A DNA stretch of 64,000 nt, from positions 1 to 64,000 of the forward strand of contig NZ_QBKN01000002.1 in the NCBI RefSeq assembly GCF_003054175.1. The letters are read 5' to 3'. Below, one piece after another: positions 39,301 to 47,805 of this stretch. The DNA comes from Allosediminivita pacifica. Lineage in GTDB: Bacteria > Pseudomonadota > Alphaproteobacteria > Rhodobacterales > Rhodobacteraceae. Within the stretch, counting starts at the first letter, position 1. Every line of letters begins with the position of its first letter. The notes under the pieces were generated by a model, which saw only the letters and a list, made by a program, of their open reading frames with translations, had not been told where the DNA came from and ran no database searches. Made by a program: the position numbers and the translations under genes.

Positions 39301-42300
39301 GCAGCGGCCACGCTCGGAGACCGGACGGTGGTGGCGAAGGGCCTGAGCATCGACGCGCCGCTGGCATTACCGGAGGGCGAACTGAGGAACGTCCATACCG
39401 AGATGGCACGGGCCAAGGACGGCACCTTCGGCCTGACCATCCGCGAAGTTCCTGCCGAGCCCGACGCCGACTGGCGGACGCTGGCGCAGGTGACGCTTTC
39501 TGCCGATTCAGGTGGTCAGGTTCGCGATCTGCCCCGCGCCACCGAGGCCCGAAAGCTCTGCCCCGAGCCTGTGGACGTCGCCGCACATTATGACGAGTTG
39601 ACCGAGCTTGGCGTGTCCTACGGTCCCGCCTTCCTCGGGGTTTCGGAACTGCACAAAGGCGATGGCATCGCGGTCGGCACTATCGACCTGTCAGCCGAGA
39701 TCCCGGACATGGGCGGCTATCGCCTGCATCCCGCGCTGCTTGACTGCGCCTTCCACACCGTGAGCGCGATCGTCAGCAACCGCGAGGCAAAGCTGCTCTA
39801 CCTGCCCGTCGAGATCGACGCCATCCACTGGCACCGTCCGGCCCCGGCACAGCTCTGCGTGGTCGCACGGCTGCGCGCGCAGGACAGCAACGAGATCGTC
39901 GCCGACCTGACGCTCGAAACCGAGGCAGGCGAGATTGTCGCGCATGTGGACGGGCTTCACGCACGTGTCGCCACCGCCGAGGCCCTGTCGCAGATGCTGG
40001 CGGTCGAGCGGATCGCGCTTCAAACCATGGCGCTCGCCTGGGAGGATGTGCAGCGACCGCAGGCCGAGGCGGTCGAAGGCCTGCTGGTGCTGGGCGACGG
40101 TGGCCCTGCCAGTGCGGAGATCGCAACGGCGCTTGGCGCGCGGTTTGCCATGGTGCAGGACCTGGCGGCGGCCATCGCGGAGGAGACGCCCACCTGGGTC
40201 ATCGACTGCACCACCGTCGACAGGACCCCGGAGGCCGCCGAGGCCTATGGCGAGGTGCTTTCGACCGTGCAGATGCTTGATTCCGTCGATCAGACCATCG
40301 GCCTCTGCCTCGTGACACGCGGGGCGCGGGCCGTCGGCCCCGAGGAAGCGCCCGATCCGGACGGCGGTGTCATCGTCGGACTCGGCCACGTGATAGACGT
40401 GGAGCGCCGCACCGCGCCGCTGGTGCAGCTTGACCTAGATCCCTTGGCGCCCGTGGATCCCGGGGCCATCTCCGACGCCCTGGCGCTATCGGGCGAAGAA
40501 CCCGAGCTGGCGCTGCGATCGGGCGGCTTCGTCGCACCGCGCCTGCGCCCGACCACGCCCCCCGAGGCCCTGCCCGCCGACCAGCGGCGGGTTCTGCGCA
40601 TCGTCGAGCGCGGGGATCTCGACCAGTTGCAGCTTGTTGAGGAGGCCCGCAAGGCGCCCGGCGCGGGCGAGGTCGAGATCGAGATCCGCGCCACGGGGCT
40701 CAACTTCCGGGACGTCCTCAATGCGCTCGGCATGTATCCGGGCGACGCGGGCGCGCTTGGCAGCGAATGCGCAGGCATCGTCGCTCGCGTCGGCGAGGGC
40801 GTCAGCGACCTGAAACCCGGCGACCCCGTCGTGGCCCTGGCGGGCGACTGCTTTTCGACCCATGTGACCGTCGGCGCGCGCTTCACCTTGCCAAAACCCG
40901 AGGCGATCACCTTCGCCGACGCGGTCACCATCCCGAATACCTACCTGACCGCGGCGCTCTGCTACGAGACGGCGGGCGGGCTCCGGCCCGGGCAGCGTGT
41001 GCTCGTGCATGCGGCCGCGGGCGGTGTCGGGCTGGCGGCCTTGCGGCTCGCCGTGCGCGCCGGTGCCGAGGTGATCGCGACCGCCGGATCACAGGCCAAG
41101 CGCGACTTCGTGCTGCGCGAGGGGGCGTCCCACGCCTTCGACTCCCGCTCGGACAGTTTCGGCGATGCCGTGATGGAGATCACGGGCGGCGAAGGCGTCT
41201 ACATGGTGATCAACGCGCTCTCGGGCGAGATGATCCACGCCGGCATGCGCGTGACGCGCCCTGGCGGCGCCTTCCTGGAGATCGGCAAGAACAACATCTG
41301 GACGCCGGCCGAGGCCGCCGAGCGCGCACCGCACGTGCGCTATGCCGTCGTGGATCTCGGCGAACAGATCCTTGCTGATCCGGCTGCAGTGCGCCGGTCC
41401 TTCGAGAGCATCCTCGCCGATGTCGAGGCAGACAGGCTCGCGCCGCTTCCGGTTCAGGCCTTCCCGCTTGGCGACGCGCGCGAGGCTTTCCGCTTCATGG
41501 CCAATGCCCGGCACACCGGCAAGGTGGCCCTGCTGCCGGAACCGCAGCCCGGGGCGTCCATGCCGGTTCGCCCGGATGGCGCCTACCTCGTCACCGGTGG
41601 CCTGTCGGGGATCGGACTGGCCGCCGCCAACCGGCTGGCGTCCCGTGGTGCAGGCGAAGTTATCCTGGTCGGCCGCTCCGGCGCAGGGGCCAAGGCCCGG
41701 GCGCTTGCCGAACAGCTTGCGCAGACGCACGGAACACGCGTGCGCGCCCTTCCTTGCGACGTCGCGGACCCGGCGTCGGTCGAAGCACTGGTTGCAGAGC
41801 TTGCGGCTTCGGAAATGCCGCTTCGAGGTATCCTGCATGCCGCCGGGGTGCTCGACGATGCGCCACTGGCGGACCAGACACGGGAGCACTTCGCGCGCGT
41901 GGCAGGTCCCAAGATCGAGGGCGCCCGCAACCTGCTGTCCGCGACGCGGCGGGCGCCTCTGGATTTCGTGGTGCTCTACTCGTCGAGTTCGGCCATCATG
42001 GGTTCGCCCGGACAGGCGAACTACGCGGGGGCCAATGCCTGGCTCGACAGCCTTGCCGCCACCGAGCGGGCTGCCGGACGTCCGGTCACCAGCGTCGCCT
42101 GGGGGGCCTGGGGCGAGTCCGGCATGGCCTCGCGACTGTCGGACACGGTGCGCGAACGTTGGGCCCGCGTCGGGCTCGGCCAGCTCGGCAACGACGAAGC
42201 GCTCGATGCGCTGGAGAAGGTGGTGGGCCTAGGCCATCCCTTCGGAATGATCGCCCGCCTCGATCCTGCGATGCTTGCCGCCAAGGGCACGCCCCGGGTC

Positions 42301-42693
42301 AAGGCGCTTCTCGACCAGCATGCACCACAGGCCGAGGTGGATCTCGACGCGGAGGCCGATCTCGGCGCTCAGGGCATTCTCACGGCAACTGCCTCGGAAC
42401 GGCCCGCGCTGCTTCTGGCCTTCGTCACCGCGCAGGTGGCGCGGGTGCTCGGCTACAGCGCGGCGGCGCTCGACGCCGATCGCCCCTTCTCAGCCCTCGG
42501 CTTCGACTCGCTCATGGCGGTGCAGCTCCGGAATTCGGTCCGCGCCGACCTGGGCATCGAGCTGTCGATCCGCGATCTGCTGGGGGAAGCCACGGTGGCG
42601 ACAACCGCATCCCAGCTCAATGCCACGCTCGCGGCCTCGCAAAACGCCGAAGACAGCGCGCCCGTGGAGGAATGGGAGGAAAGCCTGATCTGA
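36382..42693 (+). CDS. PKS F: KS-AT-DH-ER-KR-ACP, last PKS module of the plus-strand operon
   Basis: A 2103-residue fully reducing module. An N-terminal coiled coil (about 4-28, NREMLRDALGAIERLQARL) precedes KS (about 32-455; Cys203 in DTACSSSL). AT has GHSIGE and HAFH, which is malonyl-like. DH (about 922-1200) has His953 in DHTILDHVIFPA (Gly of the motif is Asp, Pro kept) and the HPALLDCAFH second motif. ER (about 1403-1725) has HAAAGGVGLAA. KR (about 1730-1916) has TGGLSGIG, Tyr1881 and an LDD motif that marks B-type stereochemistry. ACP Ser2043 lies in GFDSL. The tail ends EEWEESLI, unlike the docking helix of A to E and like the tail of PKS G, which suggests transfer to an NRPS. The ATG at 36382 overlaps the transporter stop. 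The in-frame extension to 35383 is not used. Confidence 0.96.
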   Translation: MNDNREMLRDALGAIERLQARLERTERAATQPIAIVGYGMRYPGGIETLGDFRTLLENRVNAVRRIPAERWDADEYYSPDRDALGKIITRQGGFLDQIDQFDPGAFGISPREAVSLDPQHRLLLETAHEAMETAGIAPDSLAGSNTGVFVGISTNEYARLMYAAGIRDSDVYAATGGALNAAAGRISFTYGFNGPCVAVDTACSSSLNAIHLACQSLRRGESDVALAGGVAVITMPDAMVMFSRWGMLSPDGVCKSFDASANGFARGEGCGMIALKRLSDAEADGNPILGVIVGTATNSDGRSSGMTVPNGPAQEQMLESALSNAGLKPQDIDYVETHGTGTPIGDPIEAGALGSILCAGRAPDKPLRIGSLKTNIGHAEAASGVGGLLKVITCLQSETLLPQLHFNEPNPGIDWESLPLKVVGEAEAWPRGEVPRRAGVSAFGFSGTNVHVIVQEAPVRPTLVEAAGALLPVPLSAGTEAGLRDLARRHADFLSGADAPAPADLARTLAVGRSHLSKRAALVVRNVEELREGLRAFADGAPLPGTATGTARAGASPRVAFLCTGQGSQYAGMSRGLYESEPVFRASIDRSAAVLADMLELPLVDVLYPADAQSSPISETAYTQPALFAVEYAMAELWRSWGVEPSIVVGHSIGEYVAACLAGVMSHEDALRLVAERGRLMQTLPTGGAMAAVFASEAQVAEALAGREAEIAIAGINAPGETVISGTAAAVETALAKLEAEGISANRLTVSHAFHSPLLDPMLDNFETFAGGVNYQVPRLKIISNLTGAPYPAGKAPDARYWRDHARGAVRFADCMAAVEAAGADILVEIGPHPALLGLAARARPEARWRSVPTLRRGQDDTATTLRALSEVYAAGAEIDWSGVYRDRGGQLITAPTYPFQRQRYWFEAPKQVSARQMDSIHPLLGSVQTTPPPNRAFLSTLGTTEPGYLADHTILDHVIFPATGYVEMALAAAAATLGDRTVVAKGLSIDAPLALPEGELRNVHTEMARAKDGTFGLTIREVPAEPDADWRTLAQVTLSADSGGQVRDLPRATEARKLCPEPVDVAAHYDELTELGVSYGPAFLGVSELHKGDGIAVGTIDLSAEIPDMGGYRLHPALLDCAFHTVSAIVSNREAKLLYLPVEIDAIHWHRPAPAQLCVVARLRAQDSNEIVADLTLETEAGEIVAHVDGLHARVATAEALSQMLAVERIALQTMALAWEDVQRPQAEAVEGLLVLGDGGPASAEIATALGARFAMVQDLAAAIAEETPTWVIDCTTVDRTPEAAEAYGEVLSTVQMLDSVDQTIGLCLVTRGARAVGPEEAPDPDGGVIVGLGHVIDVERRTAPLVQLDLDPLAPVDPGAISDALALSGEEPELALRSGGFVAPRLRPTTPPEALPADQRRVLRIVERGDLDQLQLVEEARKAPGAGEVEIEIRATGLNFRDVLNALGMYPGDAGALGSECAGIVARVGEGVSDLKPGDPVVALAGDCFSTHVTVGARFTLPKPEAITFADAVTIPNTYLTAALCYETAGGLRPGQRVLVHAAAGGVGLAALRLAVRAGAEVIATAGSQAKRDFVLREGASHAFDSRSDSFGDAVMEITGGEGVYMVINALSGEMIHAGMRVTRPGGAFLEIGKNNIWTPAEAAERAPHVRYAVVDLGEQILADPAAVRRSFESILADVEADRLAPLPVQAFPLGDAREAFRFMANARHTGKVALLPEPQPGASMPVRPDGAYLVTGGLSGIGLAAANRLASRGAGEVILVGRSGAGAKARALAEQLAQTHGTRVRALPCDVADPASVEALVAELAASEMPLRGILHAAGVLDDAPLADQTREHFARVAGPKIEGARNLLSATRRAPLDFVVLYSSSSAIMGSPGQANYAGANAWLDSLAATERAAGRPVTSVAWGAWGESGMASRLSDTVRERWARVGLGQLGNDEALDALEKVVGLGHPFGMIARLDPAMLAAKGTPRVKALLDQHAPQAEVDLDAEADLGAQGILTATASERPALLLAFVTAQVARVLGYSAAALDADRPFSALGFDSLMAVQLRNSVRADLGIELSIRDLLGEATVATTASQLNATLAASQNAEDSAPVEEWEESLI

Positions 42694-42707
42694 TCCTTGG
42701 AAGAAGA

Positions 42708-42733
42708 ACTCCGCCGGTCTGAACCGGCGGAGT
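42708..42733. terminator. Bidirectional hairpin between the convergent biosynthetic operons
   Basis: A perfect 11-bp stem (ACTCCGCCGGT and ACCGGCGGAGT) with the 4-nt loop CTGA, starting 15 nt after the PKS F stop and ending 44 nt before the end of the convergent hydrolase gene. There is no clean T-run on either side, so it may act as a transcription barrier and RNA-end stabiliser more than as a classical intrinsic terminator. Confidence 0.7.
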
Positions 42734-42776
42734 CCCGGCTCCGCGTCCATGAACGTCAGGCGAAGACGCTTGGCCG

Positions 42777-43715
42777 TCAGCCTATCTGGCGCCGCGAAGT
42801 TTCTTCTCGCTGCTCGGCGGCCATGATCCTCGCCAGCCATTCGTCAGTGAGCCGCAGCAGCCGCTCGCGATGGCGCTCGAAGGTGAAGGTGTGGTCGCAG
42901 TCGGCGTAGAAATGCAGGTCGAGCTGCTTGCCGAACTTTACTCGCGGCAGCGCGTCGAGGATCTGCCTGCGGTAATTGTGCTGGAAATCGTGGCCGCCGG
43001 TAAAGACGGCGAGGATCTCTGCACCGTTGTCGACCGCGTCCTGGTAGGCCTTCTCGAGAAAGGCCACGGCCTCGGGATGCTCCAGCTCGGGACGGGCGAA
43101 GGGCTCGTTCCGGGGCTCCTCGTCAGCAGTGGCGCCCGACCGTCCCGCCAGCCGGCGGATCCGGGCCCAGGTCCGGCCACGGCCGGTGGCCAGATTGGTC
43201 CAGACCGCGCGCCGGGTCAGATCGCGCGCGACGTTGTTCACGTGAAAACGGAAGGTGCGCGGGATCGAAGGGTCGACCAGTACCACGCCTGCGATCCGGG
43301 GATCACGTGCGGCATAGATGATCGAATGATCCGCCCCGGAACAAAGCCCCATCAGGATGAAACGCGACTGCCCCAGGTTCGTCTCGAGCCAGTCGCAGAC
43401 TTCGCCGATGCTGATCAGGTTGGCGTCGAGCGGCGGCAGCGTCTCGCTCTGCACCGGGCTGTCCCCGATGCCGCCGAAATCGAAGCGGATGACCGGATGT
43501 CCCGCAGCGGCATAGCGGCGTGCGATGGTGACGTTCATCCGGTGGTGCCCGACGCGATGGATGATGCCGGTGTTCAGCAGGATGATCGGCAGGCCCGTCG
43601 GGTCGCCCGCCGGCCGGGTGATGATGCCGCAAAGCGACGATATCGCGCCCATCAGGACGACCTGTTCGCTCGTCTTCGGCGCAAGCGCCGTCGCAGGGGA
43701 CTGGCGATCGCTCAT
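42777..43715 (-). CDS. Alpha/beta-hydrolase-fold protein 1, Cys at nucleophile elbow
   Basis: A 312-residue protein of the alpha/beta-hydrolase fold and the last gene of the minus-strand NRPS operon. The core reads FDFGGIGDS (about 78-86) and the elbow MGLCSGADHS (about 122-131), where Cys125 occupies the place of the catalytic Ser. A late Asp-His region (YADCDHTFTF) supplies a likely acid and His. The pair with the next gene recalls the paired exosortase-associated hydrolase families 1 and 2, from memory. The start ATG at 43715 overlaps the upstream stop by 4 nt; a GTG at 43724 is the alternative. As no module has a thioesterase, a role in chain release or acyl transfer is plausible, but not shown. 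Confidence 0.85.
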   Translation of the reverse strand: MSDRQSPATALAPKTSEQVVLMGAISSLCGIITRPAGDPTGLPIILLNTGIIHRVGHHRMNVTIARRYAAAGHPVIRFDFGGIGDSPVQSETLPPLDANLISIGEVCDWLETNLGQSRFILMGLCSGADHSIIYAARDPRIAGVVLVDPSIPRTFRFHVNNVARDLTRRAVWTNLATGRGRTWARIRRLAGRSGATADEEPRNEPFARPELEHPEAVAFLEKAYQDAVDNGAEILAVFTGGHDFQHNYRRQILDALPRVKFGKQLDLHFYADCDHTFTFERHRERLLRLTDEWLARIMAAEQREETSRRQIG

Positions 43716-44503
43716 GCCATCCACGCCCCGATGCGGTTGATCACGTCGACCGGCATCATGCCGGCATTTCGCGGCCAGTCTTCGTGCCAGGCTGCGCGGT
43801 CGGTAATGCGCAGGAACCGCTCGCCCTGCGCGCCGGCGTCGCCGACCGCCTCCAGGTAGCGCTCATGCGCCGGGGCCGGCTGCGTCACCAGCGTGACCGA
43901 CTTGCGCGGCAGCTTCGGGACCAGCCGGATCAGGTCGACACCCGCGATCTGGTCGCGCTGGGTATCGGTGAGGGGGAAGCCGCAGATCTCGTGCCCGCCG
44001 CCCTTTTCAGGCGCGCGCAGGGGCGGCGGCCCCATGCCATTGGGCATGTTCGCCGCAGCGCGAAACATCGCCTCGACGTGGTCGGGGCCCGATATCACCG
44101 GATCCCAGAGCACCAGCCGGTCCACCAGCCCCCGTTCGGCCACCGCGACTTCAGCCGCGAGCGCCGCTCCGAGGCGCAAGCCGACCAGCGACACGCTCTC
44201 GCCGCCGCTCATGTCGAGCAGTTCCTCTGCAGCGGTCAGGATATCCTCTCGGCATCCCTTCAGGGTCACGTCAACGGCCTCGCCCCCGCTGTCGCCCGTG
44301 CCGAAATAGTCGAACCTCAGGACGTGGTAGCCGCCCTCGGCAAGCACGCCGGCAAGCTTCACCATGGAGCGGTGCGCGTTGATGTATTCATGGCCCCAAG
44401 GATAGCAGAGCACCACCGCCTTCGCCGTGGCCCGCGAGGTCTGCGCCGGGTGATACACGCCGAAGAGGCGGCGCCGCGAGGTGCCGAAAAAAAATGGGCT
44501 CAT
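43712..44503 (-). CDS. Alpha/beta-hydrolase-fold protein 2, Arg at nucleophile elbow
   Basis: A 263-residue alpha/beta-hydrolase-fold protein. Its core is FDYFGTGDSGG (about 64-74) and its elbow is VGLRLGAALA (about 107-116), in which Arg110 stands where the catalytic Ser should be. The same GLRLGA elbow is, from memory, found in the exosortase-associated hydrolase 2 family. As a hydrolase of the normal mechanism it should be inactive, so it may be a structural partner of protein 1 or use another residue. It starts 14 nt after the NRPS2 stop and overlaps protein 1 by 4 nt, so it is co-expressed with the last NRPS. The N terminus (MSPFFFG) has no signal peptide. Confidence 0.85.
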   Translation of the reverse strand: MSPFFFGTSRRRLFGVYHPAQTSRATAKAVVLCYPWGHEYINAHRSMVKLAGVLAEGGYHVLRFDYFGTGDSGGEAVDVTLKGCREDILTAAEELLDMSGGESVSLVGLRLGAALAAEVAVAERGLVDRLVLWDPVISGPDHVEAMFRAAANMPNGMGPPPLRAPEKGGGHEICGFPLTDTQRDQIAGVDLIRLVPKLPRKSVTLVTQPAPAHERYLEAVGDAGAQGERFLRITDRAAWHEDWPRNAGMMPVDVINRIGAWMA

Positions 44504-44517
44504 GAACTCAATTCACG

Positions 44518-47500
44518 CTATCCGGTCTGCAGATGCGACAGCTCCGCAGCAATCTGCCGGAGAGTCTTGAAGAACAGCACCCGCGGGTCAAGAGCGATGC
44601 CCAGGCGCTCCCTCACCTGGCGCACGACACGCAGCGTCAACAGCGAATGGCCTCCAAGCTCGAAGAAGTTGTCTTCCGCACCGACCCTGTCGACCTTGAG
44701 CACGTCGCACCAGATCTCGGCGAGGGTGGCCTCCACGCCGGGGCGCGGCGGCGTCGCTGCGCTCTGGCGCGGCCCGCCCTGCTCGAACGGGCGTGGCAGT
44801 GCCTTGCGGTCGAGTTTGCCGTTGGGCGTGCGCGGCAGCGCGGGCAGGTCCATGATCACGGTCGGCAGCATGTGGCGTGGCAGCGTCGCGCGCAGATGGC
44901 GGCGGACCTCGCTCGCCGTCATGTCCTCGCCCGGCTCGTAGACGACATAGGCGACGAGCCTCCGGTCGTCATTGCCCGCGTCCTCGACGACCACCGCCGC
45001 CTGCCGGATAGGATCGGCGGAGAGCAGCGCCGCCTCGATCTCTCCCAGCTCGATGCGCACGCCGCGGATCTTCACCTGGTGGTCGCTGCGGCCCAGATGG
45101 AACAGGCGGCCATCCGAAGACCAGCGCCCTATATCTCCGGTGCGGTAGAGACGCGCGCCCTCGGCAGGATCGAAGGGATCGGGGCGGAACCGATCGCGGG
45201 TCTGTTCGGGCAGGCCGATATAGCCCTTGGCCACACCCGCCCCGCCGATGCAGATTTCGCCCTGCATGCCGATCGGAACAGGGTCGCCGGCCTCGTCCAG
45301 AAGATACACCCGCGTGTTCGCGACCGGGCGGCCGATGCTGACCGGCGCGCCATCTGCGGCGATCCAGGCGCCTGTCGAATAGATCGTCGTCTCGCTCGGG
45401 CCGTAGCCGTTCCAGAGCCGCCCCACCCGCGCCAGCAGCGCATCCGCAAGATCCCGCGTCAGGGCCTCTCCGCCGCTGATCGCAAGGATCTCCGGGCTGC
45501 CTTCCCACCCCGCCTCGAGCAGCAGCCGCCAAGCGGAGGGCGTCGCCTGCACCACGGTGACGTTCCTGTCCTGCAGGGCCTCCGCCAGCGCCTCGCCATT
45601 GGTTGCGATCTCGCGGTCGAGCAGCTCGATGGTGGCGCCGACGGTCAGCGGCAGTTGCAATTCGACCGCCGCGATGTCGAACGACACGGTTGTCGTCGCG
45701 GCGACCACATCATCCTCCGAGGTCATGCCCGGTTCCTGCCGCAGCGCGCCCAGCAGGTTCGACAGCGCGCCGTGGGTGATCTCGACACCCTTGGGCTGCC
45801 CGGTGGAGCCCGAGGTATAGATCAGGTGGGAAGTATCGTGCGGGATGATCCCGACCTCCGGATCGCTGTCGGAAAACGCCTCCGCGTCGGACGTCGCCTC
45901 GGCGACCGGCAATTCTTCCACCCTGTCGGGCACATCGAGCGCACGCGCCGTATCGCCACCAGTGATGACCGCGCGCGCGCTGCTGTCGGTGAGGATGTAG
46001 CGCAGGCGATCGGGCGGGAAGGCCGGGTCGAGCGGGACATAAGCAGCGCCGGCCTTGTGCACGGCCAGCATCGCCACGATCAGGTCGGGGGACCTGTCCA
46101 GGCAAAGACCGACGACGCTGCCACGACCGATACCGCGGTCGGACAGCAAATGCGCCAAACGGTTTGCCCGTCTGTTCAGGTCCCCGTAGCTGACCGAATG
46201 ACCCTCGTGCCGGATAGCGGTGGCATCGGGGCTTACCTTTGCCGTACGCGCGACTTGCTGTGGATAGGGCGTCGGGTCGATCTCGACAGCCTCGGGAATG
46301 AAGTTCCCCAACAGGATCCCGCGCTCTTCGGGCGAGACCAGCGGAATACGCGCGACCGGCGTTTCCGGTTGCTCGACGGCATACCACAGGATCGCCTCGA
46401 GCCGCGCCAGAAGGCGTCGGACCGACTCGGGAAGGTAGATATCCGACCGGTACTCGATGGCCCCCATCACCTGACCACCCGCTTGCCGGACAAACCAAGT
46501 CATGTCGTGAACCGCGCCACCGCCAAAGATCGGCTCGCTCGGCGCACCGGCGGCGTTCTGCAGCACCACCGCGAACTGGAACAGCGGCGACCGGTTCAGG
46601 TTGCGCGCCGGGCGGACGCGCTCGACCACCATCTCGAAGGGCACGTGGCTGTGCGGGTGGCTGTCCAGAAGTGCGTCGCGGGCCCGGTCGAGCAGCTCGG
46701 CAAAGCTGGTCTCTGCCGTGACGGTCATCCGCAGCACCTGCGTGTTCACGAAGGGGCCGATCATCTGTTCGAACTCCCGGCGTTCCCGCAGGGCGACGGG
46801 ACTGCCGAGAACGATGTCCTCGAGCCCCGTTTCGCGGTGCAGGGCGACGGCGGCGGCTGCGAGAAGCATCATGTAGAGCGTAGCGCCACGGGACTGGGCA
46901 AAGGCGACCAGCCGCCGGGAAAAATCCTCGTCCCAGAGGAACGACTGGCTGCCCCCGTCCCATCCGAGCCGCGGCACGAGATCGGCGTTGAAGGCACAGA
47001 GATCGGGCACGCCGCGCAGCGTCTGCTCCCACCAGTCCAGGTGCCTGCCGAGCCGCGAAGGATGCAGCCGCTGCCGCTGCCAGCCGGCATAGTCGGCGTA
47101 TTCGAGGACAGGGCCGAGGGCGGCGTAGCCCGGCCCCTCGGCCGCCGCAGAAAGGATCTCGTCCCGCAGGAGCGAAAGCGACCAGTGGTCGATGGCGATG
47201 TGATGCGCCGCGACCAACAGGGCGACGCCCTCAGCGCCGAAATCGAGGATGGTAAAGCGTATCGGCGCGGCGTTTTCGAGGTCAAAGGGCCGGGCAACCT
47301 CGCGTCCCACAGCCTCGTCGCAGGCCGCGCGGCGGGCTTGTTCTCCCAGATCGTCAAGCACGACATGCTGCACTGGGACCACGTCGCGCTCCAGAAGTAC
47401 GGCGACCGGCCCCGTGGGCGTTTCGCGAAAGCAGGTGCGAAGGACGCTCTGCCGCCCGATCACCCGGCGCAGGGCCGTCTCGAGCGTATCCGCATCGAAG

Positions 47501-47805
47501 CGCGTGCCGAAGGGCCAGACGGTCACGAGGTTGTATTCCGTCGCCTTGGGATCGAGCTTCTGAATGATCCAGAGCCGCTCCTGGAAGTGCGAAACCGGCA
47601 GCTGCCCTTCCTTGGGAAGCAGCGCGGGCGCCGCCGCATCCTCCTGCCGCAGCAGGCTGATCACATCGGCCTTCTGCGCCCGGATCTGGTTGCGCAACTC
47701 CTCGGTCAGGCTGCCGACCCGGCCGGTCAGGCGCAGATCCTCTCCGTCCACGGTGATCTGGCTCCCGCGCGAGCGGATTTCCGTGAGCAGCTCATCGGGT
47801 GTCAA
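44518..47805 (-). CDS. NRPS2: docking-C-A-PCP, terminal module
   Basis: A 1095-residue non-ribosomal peptide synthetase. Residues 1-55 form a TubC-type N-terminal docking domain (LLTEIRSRGSQITVDGEDLR). The C domain (about 65-500) has HHIAIDH at 201-207, where the Gly of HHxxxDG is His. The A domain (about 520-1000) has YTSGSTGQPKGVE, GYGPSETT and YRTGD. PCP has Ser1054 in FFELGGHSL. By alignment to PheA I read the specificity code as D-I-V-Q-I-G-G-I-Y-K; it resembles small-residue codes but I cannot assign it. The protein stops about 40 residues after the PCP Ser, so no thioesterase, reductase, epimerase or further condensation domain exists. The start overlaps the PKS G stop by 4 nt, consistent with receiving the chain from G. 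Confidence 0.94.
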   Translation of the reverse strand: MTPDELLTEIRSRGSQITVDGEDLRLTGRVGSLTEELRNQIRAQKADVISLLRQEDAAAPALLPKEGQLPVSHFQERLWIIQKLDPKATEYNLVTVWPFGTRFDADTLETALRRVIGRQSVLRTCFRETPTGPVAVLLERDVVPVQHVVLDDLGEQARRAACDEAVGREVARPFDLENAAPIRFTILDFGAEGVALLVAAHHIAIDHWSLSLLRDEILSAAAEGPGYAALGPVLEYADYAGWQRQRLHPSRLGRHLDWWEQTLRGVPDLCAFNADLVPRLGWDGGSQSFLWDEDFSRRLVAFAQSRGATLYMMLLAAAAVALHRETGLEDIVLGSPVALRERREFEQMIGPFVNTQVLRMTVTAETSFAELLDRARDALLDSHPHSHVPFEMVVERVRPARNLNRSPLFQFAVVLQNAAGAPSEPIFGGGAVHDMTWFVRQAGGQVMGAIEYRSDIYLPESVRRLLARLEAILWYAVEQPETPVARIPLVSPEERGILLGNFIPEAVEIDPTPYPQQVARTAKVSPDATAIRHEGHSVSYGDLNRRANRLAHLLSDRGIGRGSVVGLCLDRSPDLIVAMLAVHKAGAAYVPLDPAFPPDRLRYILTDSSARAVITGGDTARALDVPDRVEELPVAEATSDAEAFSDSDPEVGIIPHDTSHLIYTSGSTGQPKGVEITHGALSNLLGALRQEPGMTSEDDVVAATTTVSFDIAAVELQLPLTVGATIELLDREIATNGEALAEALQDRNVTVVQATPSAWRLLLEAGWEGSPEILAISGGEALTRDLADALLARVGRLWNGYGPSETTIYSTGAWIAADGAPVSIGRPVANTRVYLLDEAGDPVPIGMQGEICIGGAGVAKGYIGLPEQTRDRFRPDPFDPAEGARLYRTGDIGRWSSDGRLFHLGRSDHQVKIRGVRIELGEIEAALLSADPIRQAAVVVEDAGNDDRRLVAYVVYEPGEDMTASEVRRHLRATLPRHMLPTVIMDLPALPRTPNGKLDRKALPRPFEQGGPRQSAATPPRPGVEATLAEIWCDVLKVDRVGAEDNFFELGGHSLLTLRVVRQVRERLGIALDPRVLFFKTLRQIAAELSHLQTG

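Noticed and set aside
6226-42693. Possible trans-AT polyketide synthase
   Set aside because: Each KS is followed by an AT domain with a GHSxGE motif, and no free-standing AT gene is seen, so this is a cis-AT system.
44518-44600. Possible thioesterase or reductase domain at the end of NRPS2
   Set aside because: Only about 40 residues follow the PCP Ser, enough to complete the carrier domain and nothing more.
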